A DNA stretch of 64,000 nucleotides, from the NCBI RefSeq assembly GCF_027943255.1, contig NC_072897.1, positions 57,250,406 to 57,314,405 on the forward strand, written 5' to 3'. Shown here in pieces: positions 9,921-20,958 of the stretch; positions within the stretch are counted from its first letter, which is position 1, and every line of letters begins with the position of its first letter. The position numbers were made by a program, and so were the translations under genes. This stretch comes from Anastrepha obliqua (lineage: Eukaryota > Arthropoda > Insecta > Diptera > Tephritidae). The notes under the pieces were generated by a model that saw nothing but the letters and a program-made list of their open reading frames with translations, was not told the origin of the DNA and made no database searches.

Positions 9921-11842
9921 CAGCGCACGCTGGATAACGTGAACTAATTCAAACCAAGGCAGTTCACGTTAACAAAAGTGTTCACGTTTTGGAATGCCCA
10001 AAAAGACTAAGTACATAAATTTTTTCACATTTAAATTCACATTTTATTCTTGTTTTCGTGAACTTCTATTTTTCTAAAACTTGAAGCACAGCTTTCTCCC
10101 TTAACAGTCTTAGCACACTCATATTATTTAGACCGACGTCTTCATGGCCAGCCCATATTAACGCCTTGTTGAAAATTTCAATTGCTTCAGTCGGCTTAAT
10201 TTTCTCCAGTTGCTCTGATATGCTGTCATCATCGGATTCGTCCTCTTCGATATCTTCGTTCCATTCATGAATGGCTGGTAACTTGATTTCAATATAAAAT
10301 TTTTAATAAAAAAAAGTTTTTTCAATAACCCACATACATATCTTTGAGCATATCTGCGAACACGAACGAACCTCAGGACTTAAATTACTAAGGAGATCGA
10401 CGGTGTTGCTAATCAAGGTGCGAAGTTCAGCTTCCCATTTTTTTCTTAAAACCGCCAACGGAACATTACCTTCGGGATCATCATTGTTTACCGCAAAATT
10501 TAAAATACTGTTCCAGCACTTAGCTAATGCCACCAACATGAAACCAAGCCGCATCCAAAAGATTTATAGCTGTTTTGAAGTTAACTATTTTCAACGACTC
10601 GAGCAAATCAGACTTTGTCGCTGCTATTGAAGCTAGAAGGCTGCCTCTGTAATGCAACTTAGTGATTTTTATTGCATTCTGATCCATCGGTTGAATGAGG
10701 GGAGTAAGATTTGGGGGCATAAACATTGGCGAAATTTGCCCATTCTCCGTTGTCAGTTCAGCTTCATTTGGGTGAGAAGGAGCATTGCCGATTAAGAGGA
10801 GAGCTTTAATTGGTAAGGCTTTCTTGCTTGAAAATAGCCGACGTCATCAAGGCGGATTTCGAGCTCTTGTAGTCGGTGAAAGTTTTTAAAGCAGCGTCGA
10901 TTCTTCCCCTTTCCAATTACCAAAAACTTAAGCTTGTGGGATCCAGTGGCGTTTGAACAGCATAAAAACGTGATTCGCTGCTTCTCGGACTTTACCCCCG
11001 GGACTCTCTTCTCCAAACTTGACGCGTACGTTTTCTCTGGCAAAAGTCTCCAGAATAACCCCGACTCATCAGCATTATATAACTGATTGTTGCACAACTC
11101 CAATTCGGTCATTTTAGCTTTAAGTTTTTCTTTAAACGGATCCACTAGCTGAGGTTGCGAGGACAGTTTTTCGCCTGATATTTTAAGAAGGCGAATACCG
11201 CACCTCTTCTTGAATCCTTGGAGCCATCCATCACTAGCGAAGAAGTTTGCTTCATTTTCTTTAAATTTTGCATGCAGTGTTTTTGCCTTTAGTTTCAACA
11301 TTAGAGCACTTAGTGGCCAGATCTTATCTCGCATTCGGATAAACCAACGATAAAGAGCTCTCTCCATTTTGGGAAACTCTGAAGAACGCAGTGCTTTTAT
11401 ATTTCCAGGTCCACAATACGTGTTGTTTACGCATTTTAAAATCAACGTTATATTTCTTTGCTAAAATCGTGACAGATGAGCCTTTTTTAAAAAAGCCGAT
11501 AATTTTAGCTTTTTGTTTTAATGTCAAGCACACGGGTTTTTTTAGAACTCGGTTTCACTAGAAAACATAAGACGAAACACTATTCCCAAAATTAAAACCG
11601 CGACTGAAATATTTTACTCCTTACATGCAATTACGAATAAAATGCCTATTTTATAATTAGGTGACTCCCCAATTTCAGAATTACTTGAAATCAATGTAAA
11701 CTACATTCAAATAATTGTAACGTTTATTGTTATTGTTATAGAGTTTTTTGGGTTTGTTTACGCTTTAGAGTAGTCAATGCACAAAAATGTCTGTTCACGT
11801 TTTGGGATGTTCACGCTTTAGAGCGTTCACGAGCGTGCGCTG
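9921..11842 (-). mobile_element. pogo/Tigger-like DNA transposon
   Basis: A 1,922-bp element with terminal inverted repeats CAGCGCACGCT...AACGTGAAC, flanked by TA on both sides (9919-9920 and 11843-11844). GTTCACG/CGTGAAC motifs recur within 100 bases of each end and probably serve as transposase binding sites. The minus strand carries a CENP-B/Tigger-type transposase broken by frameshifts. TA duplication plus this transposase type supports the pogo/Tigger group. Confidence 0.9.
10066..11533 (-). pseudogene. Tigger/jerky-type transposase pseudogene
   Basis: Read on the minus strand in at least three frames. The N-terminal CENP-B helix-turn-helix (LTLKQKAKIIGFFKKGSS) is followed by a second HTH (about 11,310-11,150: WFIRMRDKIWPLSALMLKLK). 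The DDE core has the first Asp in YNADESGLFWRLLP, the second in a block eroded to LLLIGNAPSHP, and then FMPPNLTPLIQPMDQN near 10,720. The acidic C-terminal tail (EWNEDIEEDESDDD...) ends at 10066. The Asp normally found in the D-N-A-P-S-H block reads Gly (GNAPSHP), so the catalytic triad is broken as well as the frame. Confidence 0.85.
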
Positions 11843-11844
11843 TA

Positions 11845-12536
11845 CGTTTTTTGAAGTTTCCTTTTATTTATTTTAAATTTGAAAGTTCAATACTATCTAG
11901 AAAATGCATACATACATTATTCCCTGTAATAAAATGTAAACTGAAACAAAATTCGTTTGCCAAAGGAACAAATAAATGCATATTCAAATGTAAATATGAT
12001 AAGGCGATGCGTCGTGAGATAGGTCATGGTTGCTGCAGTGCGTATGCACATACATATGTAACACTATGAGAATTAAAGATGCATATATATACATATACAT
12101 ATATCAATATACCAAAACACTGTATGATCTATGAATTCTAGTCTAAAATTAATTTCGACTCGAAAAATTAGTAAAAATTTTCATCACAAAAAAATGTAAA
12201 GTCGTTTTAAAATGTATTTTGTTTAACTTTTTTTTTTTAATTAAATCAACAAACATTAGTTACTTTGATTTAAATAAAAAAAAAATAAAAATGCGCAAGC
12301 AAATTCCTTACAAAATGCTGTCGGCTATTCGTCAATTTGATTTCATACAGAAGGCAAAAACTGAGCGGAGCCAATGTACTTGTACCAGAGAATGTTAATG
12401 CAATGAGAAGGTGCAAATGTTACTGTGAGCTTTTTTTAGTACAACTAAGATTTGAAAGATTTGTAATAAGGAAATTTAGCACACCGAGTTTATAGACACC
12501 ACACTGAGTTTTGCCCACACAAAAATTGAAAACACC
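11845..12536. repeat. Noncoding end of R-family unit
   Basis: AT-rich sequence with TACATACATATG microsatellite. It shares AAATGCTGTCGG...CAATTTGATTT(C/T)...TACAGAAG with 31,560-31,960. Includes the second copy of the direct repeat that flanks the pogo element. No ORF or RNA gene recognised. Confidence 0.6.
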
Positions 12537-14842
12537 ACACATCTTTCGCCTCAACACACAACACATTTCTCACCTCGTCATTAAACCAATTAAATTTTTA
12601 CTATTTTCGTATTTTTGAATAATAAGCGAATACGTAAAATTTATTACACACAATTTTTTTTCAATTAATATACATTTAAAAAAAACTAATTAAAAAAAAA
12701 TATAAAAAAAGTTTGCGCCGGGAATTGATATCGAGTCTAACATATGGCGAGGAAAAATAGGCGGTGCGTTTATTTCTTCGACTGCTTATTTTTTTACCAT
12801 TTTGTTACTTTTGAAATGAGAAGCGGATACATAAAATTTATTACCAATTTTTTTAAGATAACATTAAAAAAAAAAAATTTAAAAGGGGGAAAAAAAAATT
12901 GGCGCCGAGAATTGATGCCGAGTCACATGGGTAGGATAAATACGCAGTGCGTTTATTTCTGCGCCTGCGTTGTGAACCAAGGTTTTGTGCATGCGCGCGA
13001 CGCGAATTAATTTTAATAAAGTTCTGAAAGTAATTCATGAAGTTTTTCATTACATACATTCAAAAATGAACGTATACTCTATATGTGCACAAATGATGGT
13101 ATATACATGTCAATAGGAGGTATTTGCATTCAGAAAATAAAACGGTTTAAGATAAATCAACACTTATTTTATATTGTATGTCAATTTATAGTTTATGTAT
13201 TCGACAGCATTTACATACATATGTATGTATGTACATTTGTATATGAAAAACAATAATGCACAAGCGTAAGAACATCATCTTCCTTTCATACCTACATATG
13301 TATGTACATATGCATGTATGCCCATTAACCTTGACTTATGTACATATGTACACATGTCACAGCACATCACATTCTTACAAGAAATCAAATACACATACGC
13401 ACTAGTGAACGAGTTTCTTCCTAACAAGTGCAAAAACAATTCTGCTCTATGTATGTATATATACCCACTTTATGTCCTAGCATATATACATACATATATA
13501 CCTACTTGCCTTCTAAACTTCCTACAAAATAATTGTATTCATGTGTTACTACATCCATGCACGTTCATACATTCATGCATATATGCGCGAGCACAGCGCT
13601 CCCTTCTTGCTTCCGTGTACTTTTGTCTTTCACCAGTCGATATTCCTAATATTGTACTTACAAAAACACAATACTTTGATAGACGCAAAGGCAACAGCAA
13701 GCACAACGCGATGGCCGCTTTGCCACCACACATTCTAAAATGTTCTAGAACACAACAAAAACACATACCTCACATGCGCATGTCGCCCAAAGCTAAAATC
13801 TAAGCCTAGCGACTACAAAAACAAAATACATTCGTAGACGCAGTCGCAGCGGCCATGACTCTATCACCGACGGCGCTGAACAATTTAGAACAAAAACAAA
13901 AATTTCATTCATAAGTTCGAGCTCGTATTTCAATTTCATTCATAAAACGAGCCGCCCATATGCCAATTTTCGCGACCATTCGAAAATAGTCAATATTGGA
14001 ATATTTCGCATGGAATTGTTTGCCAATATTTGATAAATCTTTAATTTTTGTCATGTCGAGTGGCCGCGGCTCCGTATGTATGTATGCACCCTTATATGTA
14101 TGTAAATATGTCTTTTAACTGTTCGACAGTCGCGAGTTAATGCGACTTAGATTCCTTGAACAATTGCAGCGAATCACACATTTCTGTCCACAAAGCCGCA
14201 TATATGTTCCCTATGATCAAAAAGTACCGAGAATGTTTAAATAAAACATAACAGAGTTAAATTTCAGGCAAATTTATATTATCTCCTTCAAAATATGACC
14301 CGTCTGAAGCAACACACATTTTTACCCAGTCTTCCAAACACCCCCGGCAGGCCAACATGGTCTTCAGCTCCTTCGTCGTATTCTCTTTGATCTTTTTGAT
14401 CGGTGCGATGGCACGTTATCATCTCGCAAAATCCAAGAACTGTTTGCTCACATTTCCGGCCGTTTGCAACATACAGCATCTCTCAAAGGCTTCAAAACGG
14501 ATAAATAATATTCTTTATTGACTGTCTGGCCCGATGGAAGGTACTCATGGTGGACTATGCCTTGGCAATCGAAGAAAACAGTCAACATCACCTTCCCGGT
14601 TCTTTTTGCTCATAGGGCTCATATCCCATCTTTTCACTGACGGACAAGAAGACGGTCGCAGTTGTTGTTTTTTATATGCATACATTTTGCGTTCGTTGAA
14701 GGTTTGTATATATTTATATATATTTATATACATATGCGTGTATGCGCGTTTGGCTTTCTGGATGCATCCATGGATATTAGAATATTTTCTCATCAATATG
14801 TGTATGTAAGTAGTTCAGATTTGACTGAATACATTAAATATA
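12537..14842 (+). repeat. Long direct repeat, copy B (partner 1-2330)
   Basis: Begins ACACATCTTTCGCCTC, the same as base 1, and ends at ATTAAATATA where copy A runs into the R-family arm. Downstream sequence differs completely (GGAATGCATATTC). Lacks the right-hand R arm that follows copy A. No gene is called. Confidence 0.95.
14214..14612 (-). mobile_element. Internally deleted mariner remnant, duplicate of 1702-2100
   Basis: Same 399-bp deletion derivative at the same offset inside copy B, with the same TA flanks. One C/T change was noticed. It was duplicated with the host repeat rather than inserted independently. Confidence 0.88.
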
Positions 14843-15459
14843 GGAATGCATATTCATATGATTGCCGTTATGGCTGTTTAACATATAACTCAATTCAAAA
14901 GAAGTATGAATAATGCTATATAGAAAATAAATTTCTAAATAACAGGTATTAGAAAAACCTGAATACACTATTTTAAATCAATTCTAATTAAACCAAATAC
15001 AAAACATTAAATAAAAATATCGAACAAAGAAAAGTGTGTACAGGACTTGAACCTGAGTCAAATATGGGACGATGTACCGCATACACAACACGTCTTTCAT
15101 GATCGCGCTAATCTATAATTACTAATGAACTTTTCTAAATCACTCATTTATTGGATTCGCAGTTTTATATGCACATATTCTGCGTTAGTTGAAAGTTTGT
15201 ATGCGTAATTATATGCATATGTATGTATGCGCGTTTGTCTTTCTGGACGGATATTAGAATGATATTTTCTCATCAATATAATTTGGATTTGATGAAAGAG
15301 ATTAAAGGCATATGTACATATTTTCTGTTTTGATTGATTTATATAAAAATCAGGACATATCCAGTATGAACTATTTTATACCGAAAGGAAATTTCCATTT
15401 ATGAAATACAAAAAAAACAGTATTTTAAAGAAATTTTAATTAAAATAAACTCAAAAATT
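14843..15459. other. Noncoding repeat-derived spacer
   Basis: The part at about 15,150-15,310 (TTTTATATGCA...GCGTTAGTTGAAAGTTTGTATGCG...CTTTCTGGACGGATATTAGAAT) is a diverged relative of 2145-2290. The rest is AT-rich with no recognised gene, apart from the tRNA-like box pair listed separately. Confidence 0.5.
15043..15110 (-). other. tRNA-like promoter boxes (possible decayed SINE head)
   Basis: On the minus strand TAGCGCGATCATG (A-box-like) is followed 44 bases later by GGTTCAAGTCC, a strong match to the tRNA B box. The flanking bases do not form a 7-bp acceptor stem, so this is not an intact tRNA gene. A decayed tRNA-derived SINE head is the simplest reading. Confidence 0.35.
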
Positions 15460-16425
15460 TTTCCAAGCAATTGTTTCTACATGAAGTCGCTCGTGTAAGT
15501 AATTACGATTATTTTGAACCCAGAATCATTCAAATCGGCTTATTTAGACTAAGTTATGAGTAATTAAAAAAAATTTTCTTATATAGATTCTTTCCATTTC
15601 AATTCAAAAGGGGTATTCGGGACATGTTCTTCGATTTCGATGTAAATTAAATATGTTGCTCTCTGGTCAAAATAATGAGACACGTATTTTTTTGTTCGCC
15701 CGAAAATTTTTTTTTTCAAGCTTTATCGGCAATTTTGTTTTTCGGCTCAAAATCGATTTTTTTTTTTAATAAAATAAGAACATTTTTTATTTAATGCTCA
15801 TAACTAAATTAAAAATGAACCGATTTTAATAATTTTGGGTTCAAAATGATCGTAATTACTTAGTAGTTGAACATTTTTTATTTTGCAAAAAACAAAAAGT
15901 GCGAAACAGGTTTTTTACTCAAAAATTCATTACTCAAAAACAACTCATTTTAGCTACTGGGCATTCAGCTCAATTGAAGTTTGAGGTGTCCTCTTGATTT
16001 AGAAAAAGTTATAAAAAAAACAAAAATACACTTTTTGAAATATTGAATTTCGAAAAAATTTCAATTTTTTTTCTTTTTTGCTAAATAAAAAATTTTCAAC
16101 TACGTTTTTGCAATTGTTTCTACATGAAGTCACTCGTGTAAGTAATTACAATCATTTTGAATCCAGAATTATTAAAATCGGTTCATTTTTGACTAAGTTC
16201 TGGGCATTTAAAAAAATTATTTTCTTATATAATTAAAAAAAATCGAGTTTGAGCCGTAAAACAAAATTGCCGATAACTCTTGAAAAAAATTTTTTTCGGG
16301 CGAACAAAAAAATACGTGTCTCATTATTTTGACCAGAGAGCAACATATTTAAGTTACATCGAAATCGAAGAACATGACCCGAATAGCCCGGTTGAATTGA
16401 AATGGAAAGCATCAATTAACACTAT
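15460..16425. repeat. Fold-back repeat block with ~170-bp inverted arms
   Basis: Arms at about 15,596-15,770 and 16,238-16,412 are reverse complements. Landmarks are CATGTTCTTCGATTTCGATGTAA, CAAAATAATGAGACACGTATTTTTTTGTTCG, and GGCAATTTTGTTTT. A second unit of about 125 bp (AGCAATTGTTTCTACATGAAGTC...ACTAAGTT) is in direct orientation at 15,462-15,560 and 16,104-16,195, with a partial inverted copy at 15,795-15,875. No transposase is seen. It could be a fold-back or MITE-type element, or two nested copies. Confidence 0.8.
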
Positions 16426-17872
16426 TCGTAGCTCGTGAGACTTCTCTATACATTAACGATCTCTGGTTTTGAAGTGTGTACATGAGCGGACAAATGACAA
16501 CGTTAAGCAAAATATTTATTCAGGCAGGTCTATAGTCTTATCTACTAGAGCCTTTCGTAATGTAGTAAATATAATTATATGGAAATATAATTATTTGAAT
16601 ATAATAATTACGTATTGTAAATATAATAATTATTCATAATTATATTTCTAATAAATAAATAAATAATTTATTGAGGAACTCAAAGATTTGTTCAAAAGCC
16701 AGCTATCATTGTGGAAAAATAAGAACGATGAATATAAATAAAATTAAAATCGCAAATTTTATTAGAAAAAAATAAAGAAGTATACAAAAAAACTAATATA
16801 GAAAGTGTGAAAAAAAATCTTCCTCACCCCTCTTCTTTTCAAGCACAAATAAATACCATTGGTTGGTTTAAGAATACGACTAGCGCATTCGCATAATTTT
16901 GTTGCCACATCCTCATTACCAACTTGCAGAGAACGTTAATGTAAGAGAAGTCTCAATGACAGGAACGGATGGAATTTTGAGGGGTACTCGTCCCATGAAG
17001 GCTAATCACCACAGACACACTTTTCACCAAAAGTTAGCAGCGGTAAAGGCAATTCGCAAAATTTAACAGCAAGTGAGTATTATTAGCAATATAAGATATT
17101 ATTGGAAAAGTTTGTGTGAGGGGCGTAATGTATTTGGCATTACAGGTGCTTTTTTGTGATTTATTTCGCCCTTTGGAATTTGGAAAATTGCGCCAGAATA
17201 ATAAATGTCTATCGCAAGAAGTTAACGGGATTTCCGTTTTGTGAAATTTCCAAAGCGACTCGCGGTTTTTTGCATTTATATTGCACAATATTCCAAATTT
17301 CAAATTAATTCGGGTTTTAAAAGCGTTCGCATAATACAAAAAACGGAAATTTCGTGTTTCGAGTTTCGAGTTGTGAGAGTGCTGTGAGTGATTTAGCGTT
17401 TTTTTTAAAACGATTGTGTTTTGTAAAGAAAAAAATTTAAATTTTGTGTGTGTGAAATTTTGTGAAGAAAAATTAGCAACGATAGGTTGGGAAAGTGGAC
17501 GGACAATTTGAGAATCCCGACGGCGGTGCATCTTTCACCCCACAACTCATATGTGTGCGTAAAGCATTTTTAGCCATATGTTGTGGGGGGGACATGTTTA
17601 AAAAAGGGTGCCATCCCCATACTTCGTACAGGTACGTTTTTGCGCAATAATAAGTAGGTATGTGTGTTTTTATAACCTACAAGAATATCAAACACACATA
17701 CCTACATATGTATTGCATACATACGATGCAATATAAGGGGGGATAGGTTTGATTGAGGCTGAGGCTTGCTAATTTGTAACATTAGAGTTTTGAGGGAGGA
17801 AAGTGGAGCAAGTTAATAAATTTGAATTAAATTTTGAATGTTAATGATATTACATATACATATGTATGTGCA
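16421..17872. other. Noncoding region flanking gypsy element 2
   Basis: Starts with a motif, CACTATTCGTAGCTCGTGAG..., shared with 32,068-32,113. A reversed partial copy lies at 16,926-16,962 (TTGCAGAGAACGTTAATGTA). An open frame of 165 codons on the minus strand at 17,034-17,531 has no recognised domain and reads through low-complexity sequence, so I do not call it a gene. Confidence 0.5.
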
Positions 17873-17876
17873 TATA

Positions 17877-18218
17877 TGTTAACATGGCAAATGTTAACTT
17901 TTCACACGCCGATCAGCTACATGCGTACAGCGGACGTACAACGCTTACACAGCGCTTCCCACAATATTCCAGACGCACTGTCAGCAGAAAAGCCAACAGC
18001 AGCAACACCCCAATTGAATTAGGCCGGGTGTAATGCACGCGCAACCCAAGTCAGCGATTCCTCGAAATTGCGCACGCCACCACAGGTAGCTCGGGGCATT
18101 TTAAGTTTAGGTTTTAGATTAAGAAATTTTGTAATTTTAGTTTTAAGTTGAACTCAATAAAGAGCGGTCGTTCCGCAATCTTTTTTAAAAAGAGATTTCC
18201 ACGCGAAAATCTTTAACT
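17877..18218 (+). repeat. 5' LTR of gypsy element 2
   Basis: Starts TGTTAACATGG, ends CTTTAACT. Contains an AATAAAG signal near 18,155, where the R/U5 border may lie. Matches 25593-25934 except for G/A, G/T and C/A type changes at three places. Confidence 0.95.
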
Positions 18219-18235
18219 GGCGCCCAACGTGGGGC
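18218..18235 (+). other. Primer-binding site of gypsy element 2
   Basis: TGGCGCCCAACGTGGGGC abuts the LTR, sharing its last T. This is the form complementary to the 3' end of insect tRNA-Lys, as used by gypsy-type elements. Confidence 0.85.
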
Positions 18236-18419
18236 CAATTCGTTAACATAACGCGGGTGTGAACAAATAAAGGAGCCGTCTCCAGTAATAGTGTCCATAG
18301 TGTCCTAAAAATAGAAGAGCCGCCTCCGCTAACAAGTGTTCCGTTCGCGAGTGGTAGCTGAATTGGCCCCCGAACCTGGTGGACATAAAGGGCTTTTCCA
18401 AGCTGTGCCACCAACAACT

Positions 18420-18925
18420 AAGAACGTGTGCCGGAAAAAGGATTCCCTGGCAAATGGGGACCATCAACAATCCGCCGCACCACAGCGACCAAGTGCCGGA
18501 AAAGGGATTCCCTGATAAACAGGGACTATCAACAATCCGCCGCATCCAAGAGTGACGGAAAAGAGGCCCCCTAGTAGCGAAAGCAAACGAGAGACGCAAG
18601 CCGTCAGCCGCCGCACCGAATCAGTAAATCTTCATTTAAGGAAAGGTCAACAATAAAATGTTCCTTCATACTTTTATGTAAGTCTATAAATTTAAGTTAT
18701 ACATTTGTAAAATCTTGAAGATATTAAATATAAAAATATTATTGTACTAAAATTTTAAATACAAAAAGTGAAGAAAAAATCAAGAGAAATTTTATATAAG
18801 AAAAAAATTCTAAAAAGAGAAATTTTGTAAGAAAATTAACGCAACTAAACAAAAAGTGAAGAAAAAATCAAGAGAAATTTTATATCAGGAAAAAATTCTA
18901 AAAAGAGAAATTTTGTACAACTTTG
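18420..18925 (+). repeat. Tandem duplications in the leader of gypsy element 2
   Basis: Two separate duplications lie between PBS and the hairpin array. One is GTGCCGGAAAA(A/G)GGATTCCCTG...CAACAATCCGCCGCA at about 18,428 and 18,494. The other is AAAAAGTGAAGAAAAAATC...AAATTTTGTA at about 18,764 and 18,849. No ORF of note spans them. Confidence 0.8.
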
Positions 18926-18975
18926 TAGTACAACTAAATGAAAATAAAAAATAAAAAGAACTAATATATAATATT

Positions 18976-19540
18976 GCTTAACTCTGCGATTCCTACGGGA
19001 CCCTCCAGAGTAGGAAAGCCCTCCTTCCTAGAAGGAGTAAAACAAATATAAAGCTTATAAAGGACGGCTCGTACAGCCAATAACTTAATAAAATTTAAAC
19101 CTAATAACATAGCTTAATTCTGCGATTCCCAACACCAGGGACCTTCCAGGATAAGAAAGCTCTCCTTCCAAGAAGGAGTAAAACAAAAATAATAATTATA
19201 AAATTCATAAAGAACGGCTCGTACAGCCAGTAACTCAATAAATTGCAAATTAATAATATAGCTTAATTCTGCGATTCCCAACACCAGGGACCCTCCAGGA
19301 TAAGAAAGCTCTCCTTCCAAGAAGGAGTAAAACAAATACAACAATTATAAATTCATAAAGAACGGCTCGTACAGCCAGTAACTCAATAAATTGCAAATTG
19401 ATAATATAGCTTAACTCTGCGATTCCCAACACCAGGGACCCTCCAGAGTACGAAAGCCCTCCTTCCAAGAAGGAGTAACCACATATTACACGCAAAAGCT
19501 GCGATTCACCACCTTCGGGGGGACCCTCCAGCTTTATCAA
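18976..19540 (+). repeat. Array of structured leader repeats (three hairpins per unit)
   Basis: Units start at 18,976, 19,112, 19,261 and 19,409 (136-149 bp, the last shorter), followed by a divergent partial unit at about 19,496. Each full unit contains GCTTAA(C/T)TCTGCGATTCC..., a perfect hairpin CTCCTTC...GAAGGAG, and (in the first three units) GGCT-CGTAC-AGCC. The first stem pairs ACTCTG with CAGAGT in two units, ATTCTG with CAGGAT in two, and AAGCTG with CAGCTT in the last, so pairing is kept while bases change. It lies just upstream of gag and probably acts as RNA structure (packaging, translation or export). This role is inference. Confidence 0.85.
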
Positions 19541-19629
19541 TAATAATAAAAAAATAAATAAAAATAAAAAATCAAAAATTTAAATAAAAAATAAATTATA
19601 AAAATCAAGGGAAAAAGAGGAAAACTATC

Positions 19630-20958
19630 ATGTCTAATCCAAATAACTTGGTAAGACCTCCTGTGCTAAGCGCTCCTCCTCCACAATCTGTTCCTTCCTC
19701 CTCGAATGCAAATGCATTCAACATGGAGCAATTGACGAACGTTATAGCAGGAGTCGTAAATAACATACTTAAACAAGAGGGACGAAACTTAGTTCAAGCT
19801 GCCCTCAACCCTAATGCGAACTTTACTGACATTTCGGACGTGACTATCGATTCTAGCCTACCGAACAATATAACAGAGTTAGACAAAATTCCAGATGTAG
19901 TGAGATGTTTGCGTGAATTTTCGGGAAACCCAGGGGAATTCAACTCCTGGAAAAAGAGCGTAGATCGCATTTTGCAGATCTACGAACCGCAAAAAGGAAC
20001 GCCTAAATACTATGGAATCCTCAACGTCATACGTAACAAGATTGTGGGCAATGCCGACATTGCCCTGGAATCATATAACACGCCTTTGGACTGGAAAGCG
20101 ATTTCCAGATGCCTCACTTTACACTACGCGGACAAACGCGACATCGGTACCCTTGAGTACCAAATGACCTCCTTAGTGCAGGGCAACCTGACGGTCCAAG
20201 AGTTTTATCAGCGCGTCTATTCCCACCTGTCACTTATCCTTAACAAAATCGGAAGCATGGAAGTTAGTCAAGAAGCCATGCATCTAATCACGCGTACCTA
20301 TCGGGATAAGGCCCTTGACACCTTTATTCGAGGACTTAGAGGCGATCTGCCAAGACTCCTCGGAATGAGAGAACCAGCGGATCTTCCACAGGCTCTTCAT
20401 TTATGCCTGAAGCTGGAAAACCAGAGTTTTCGTTCTTACTACGCACTGAAAAGCAGTGACCAGAACAGGAAACCTCACAACTTTCGTCCACCCCTTCCAC
20501 CAAGAAGGTCCAACAATAAGTTCTATCCTGAATTGGCATATTTGCCCCAGTCGCGACCAAACCCGGCTATCCCCAACAGAGGACATAGGCCATATTTTCA
20601 ACGGTATTATCAGCCCAACATATCCCAGCAACCAAACAACCTAACACCGCGTCCGCAACCGTTTCCGTTTCCGAAACCTCAACCACGACCGGAACCAATG
20701 GACATAGATACATCATTACGTACACGCCATGTTAATTACATGAACAGACCACGCGCTAACGACTTTTTCGGTAAGAGACCTCCGATCGATAACCCACCGG
20801 TTCCGAATAAAGTGCAAAGGAATTTCCATATAGATTCCGACCAAAATTATGGTCAAGAGCAATCTATAGCAGAACATACAAATGACTATATAGACCAGTA
20901 CGATGAATTACAAGACAACGATCTGACTGACATAACAGATATACATTTTTTAGGTTAA
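19630..20958 (+). CDS. gag: Gag of gypsy element 2
   Basis: 442 residues from an ATG at 19630 to a TAA at 20956-20958. The N-terminus is Pro/Ser-rich. The capsid-like helical core (about 95-270) includes LREFSGNPGEFNSWKKSVDR, which aligns with LPEFRGKIKNYVSWREAA of element 1. The C-terminal third is Pro/Arg/Gln-rich with PRPEPMDIDTSLR near 355-367, and lacks a CCHC knuckle. It should form the particle shell in the cytoplasm. The frame is intact. The last codons CAT TTT TTA GGT TAA contain the slippery heptamer for pol expression. Confidence 0.92.
   Translation: MSNPNNLVRPPVLSAPPPQSVPSSSNANAFNMEQLTNVIAGVVNNILKQEGRNLVQAALNPNANFTDISDVTIDSSLPNNITELDKIPDVVRCLREFSGNPGEFNSWKKSVDRILQIYEPQKGTPKYYGILNVIRNKIVGNADIALESYNTPLDWKAISRCLTLHYADKRDIGTLEYQMTSLVQGNLTVQEFYQRVYSHLSLILNKIGSMEVSQEAMHLITRTYRDKALDTFIRGLRGDLPRLLGMREPADLPQALHLCLKLENQSFRSYYALKSSDQNRKPHNFRPPLPPRRSNNKFYPELAYLPQSRPNPAIPNRGHRPYFQRYYQPNISQQPNNLTPRPQPFPFPKPQPRPEPMDIDTSLRTRHVNYMNRPRANDFFGKRPPIDNPPVPNKVQRNFHIDSDQNYGQEQSIAEHTNDYIDQYDELQDNDLTDITDIHFLG
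20946..20952 (+). promoter_or_regulatory. Putative -1 ribosomal frameshift heptamer, gag-pol element 2
   Basis: T TTT TTA in the gag frame, one codon ahead of the gag stop. After a -1 slip the frame reads AGG TTA ACT CAC TCT TCA ATG CCT and enters pol. Position and phase match element 1. The nearby in-frame ATG at 20970 is an alternative start. Confidence 0.78.

Noticed and set aside
17034..17531. 165-codon minus-strand open frame beside gypsy element 2
   Set aside because: Composition is Ser/Thr/Asn/Lys-rich as expected from low-complexity sequence. No domain, no repeat-family match and no splice-supported structure.
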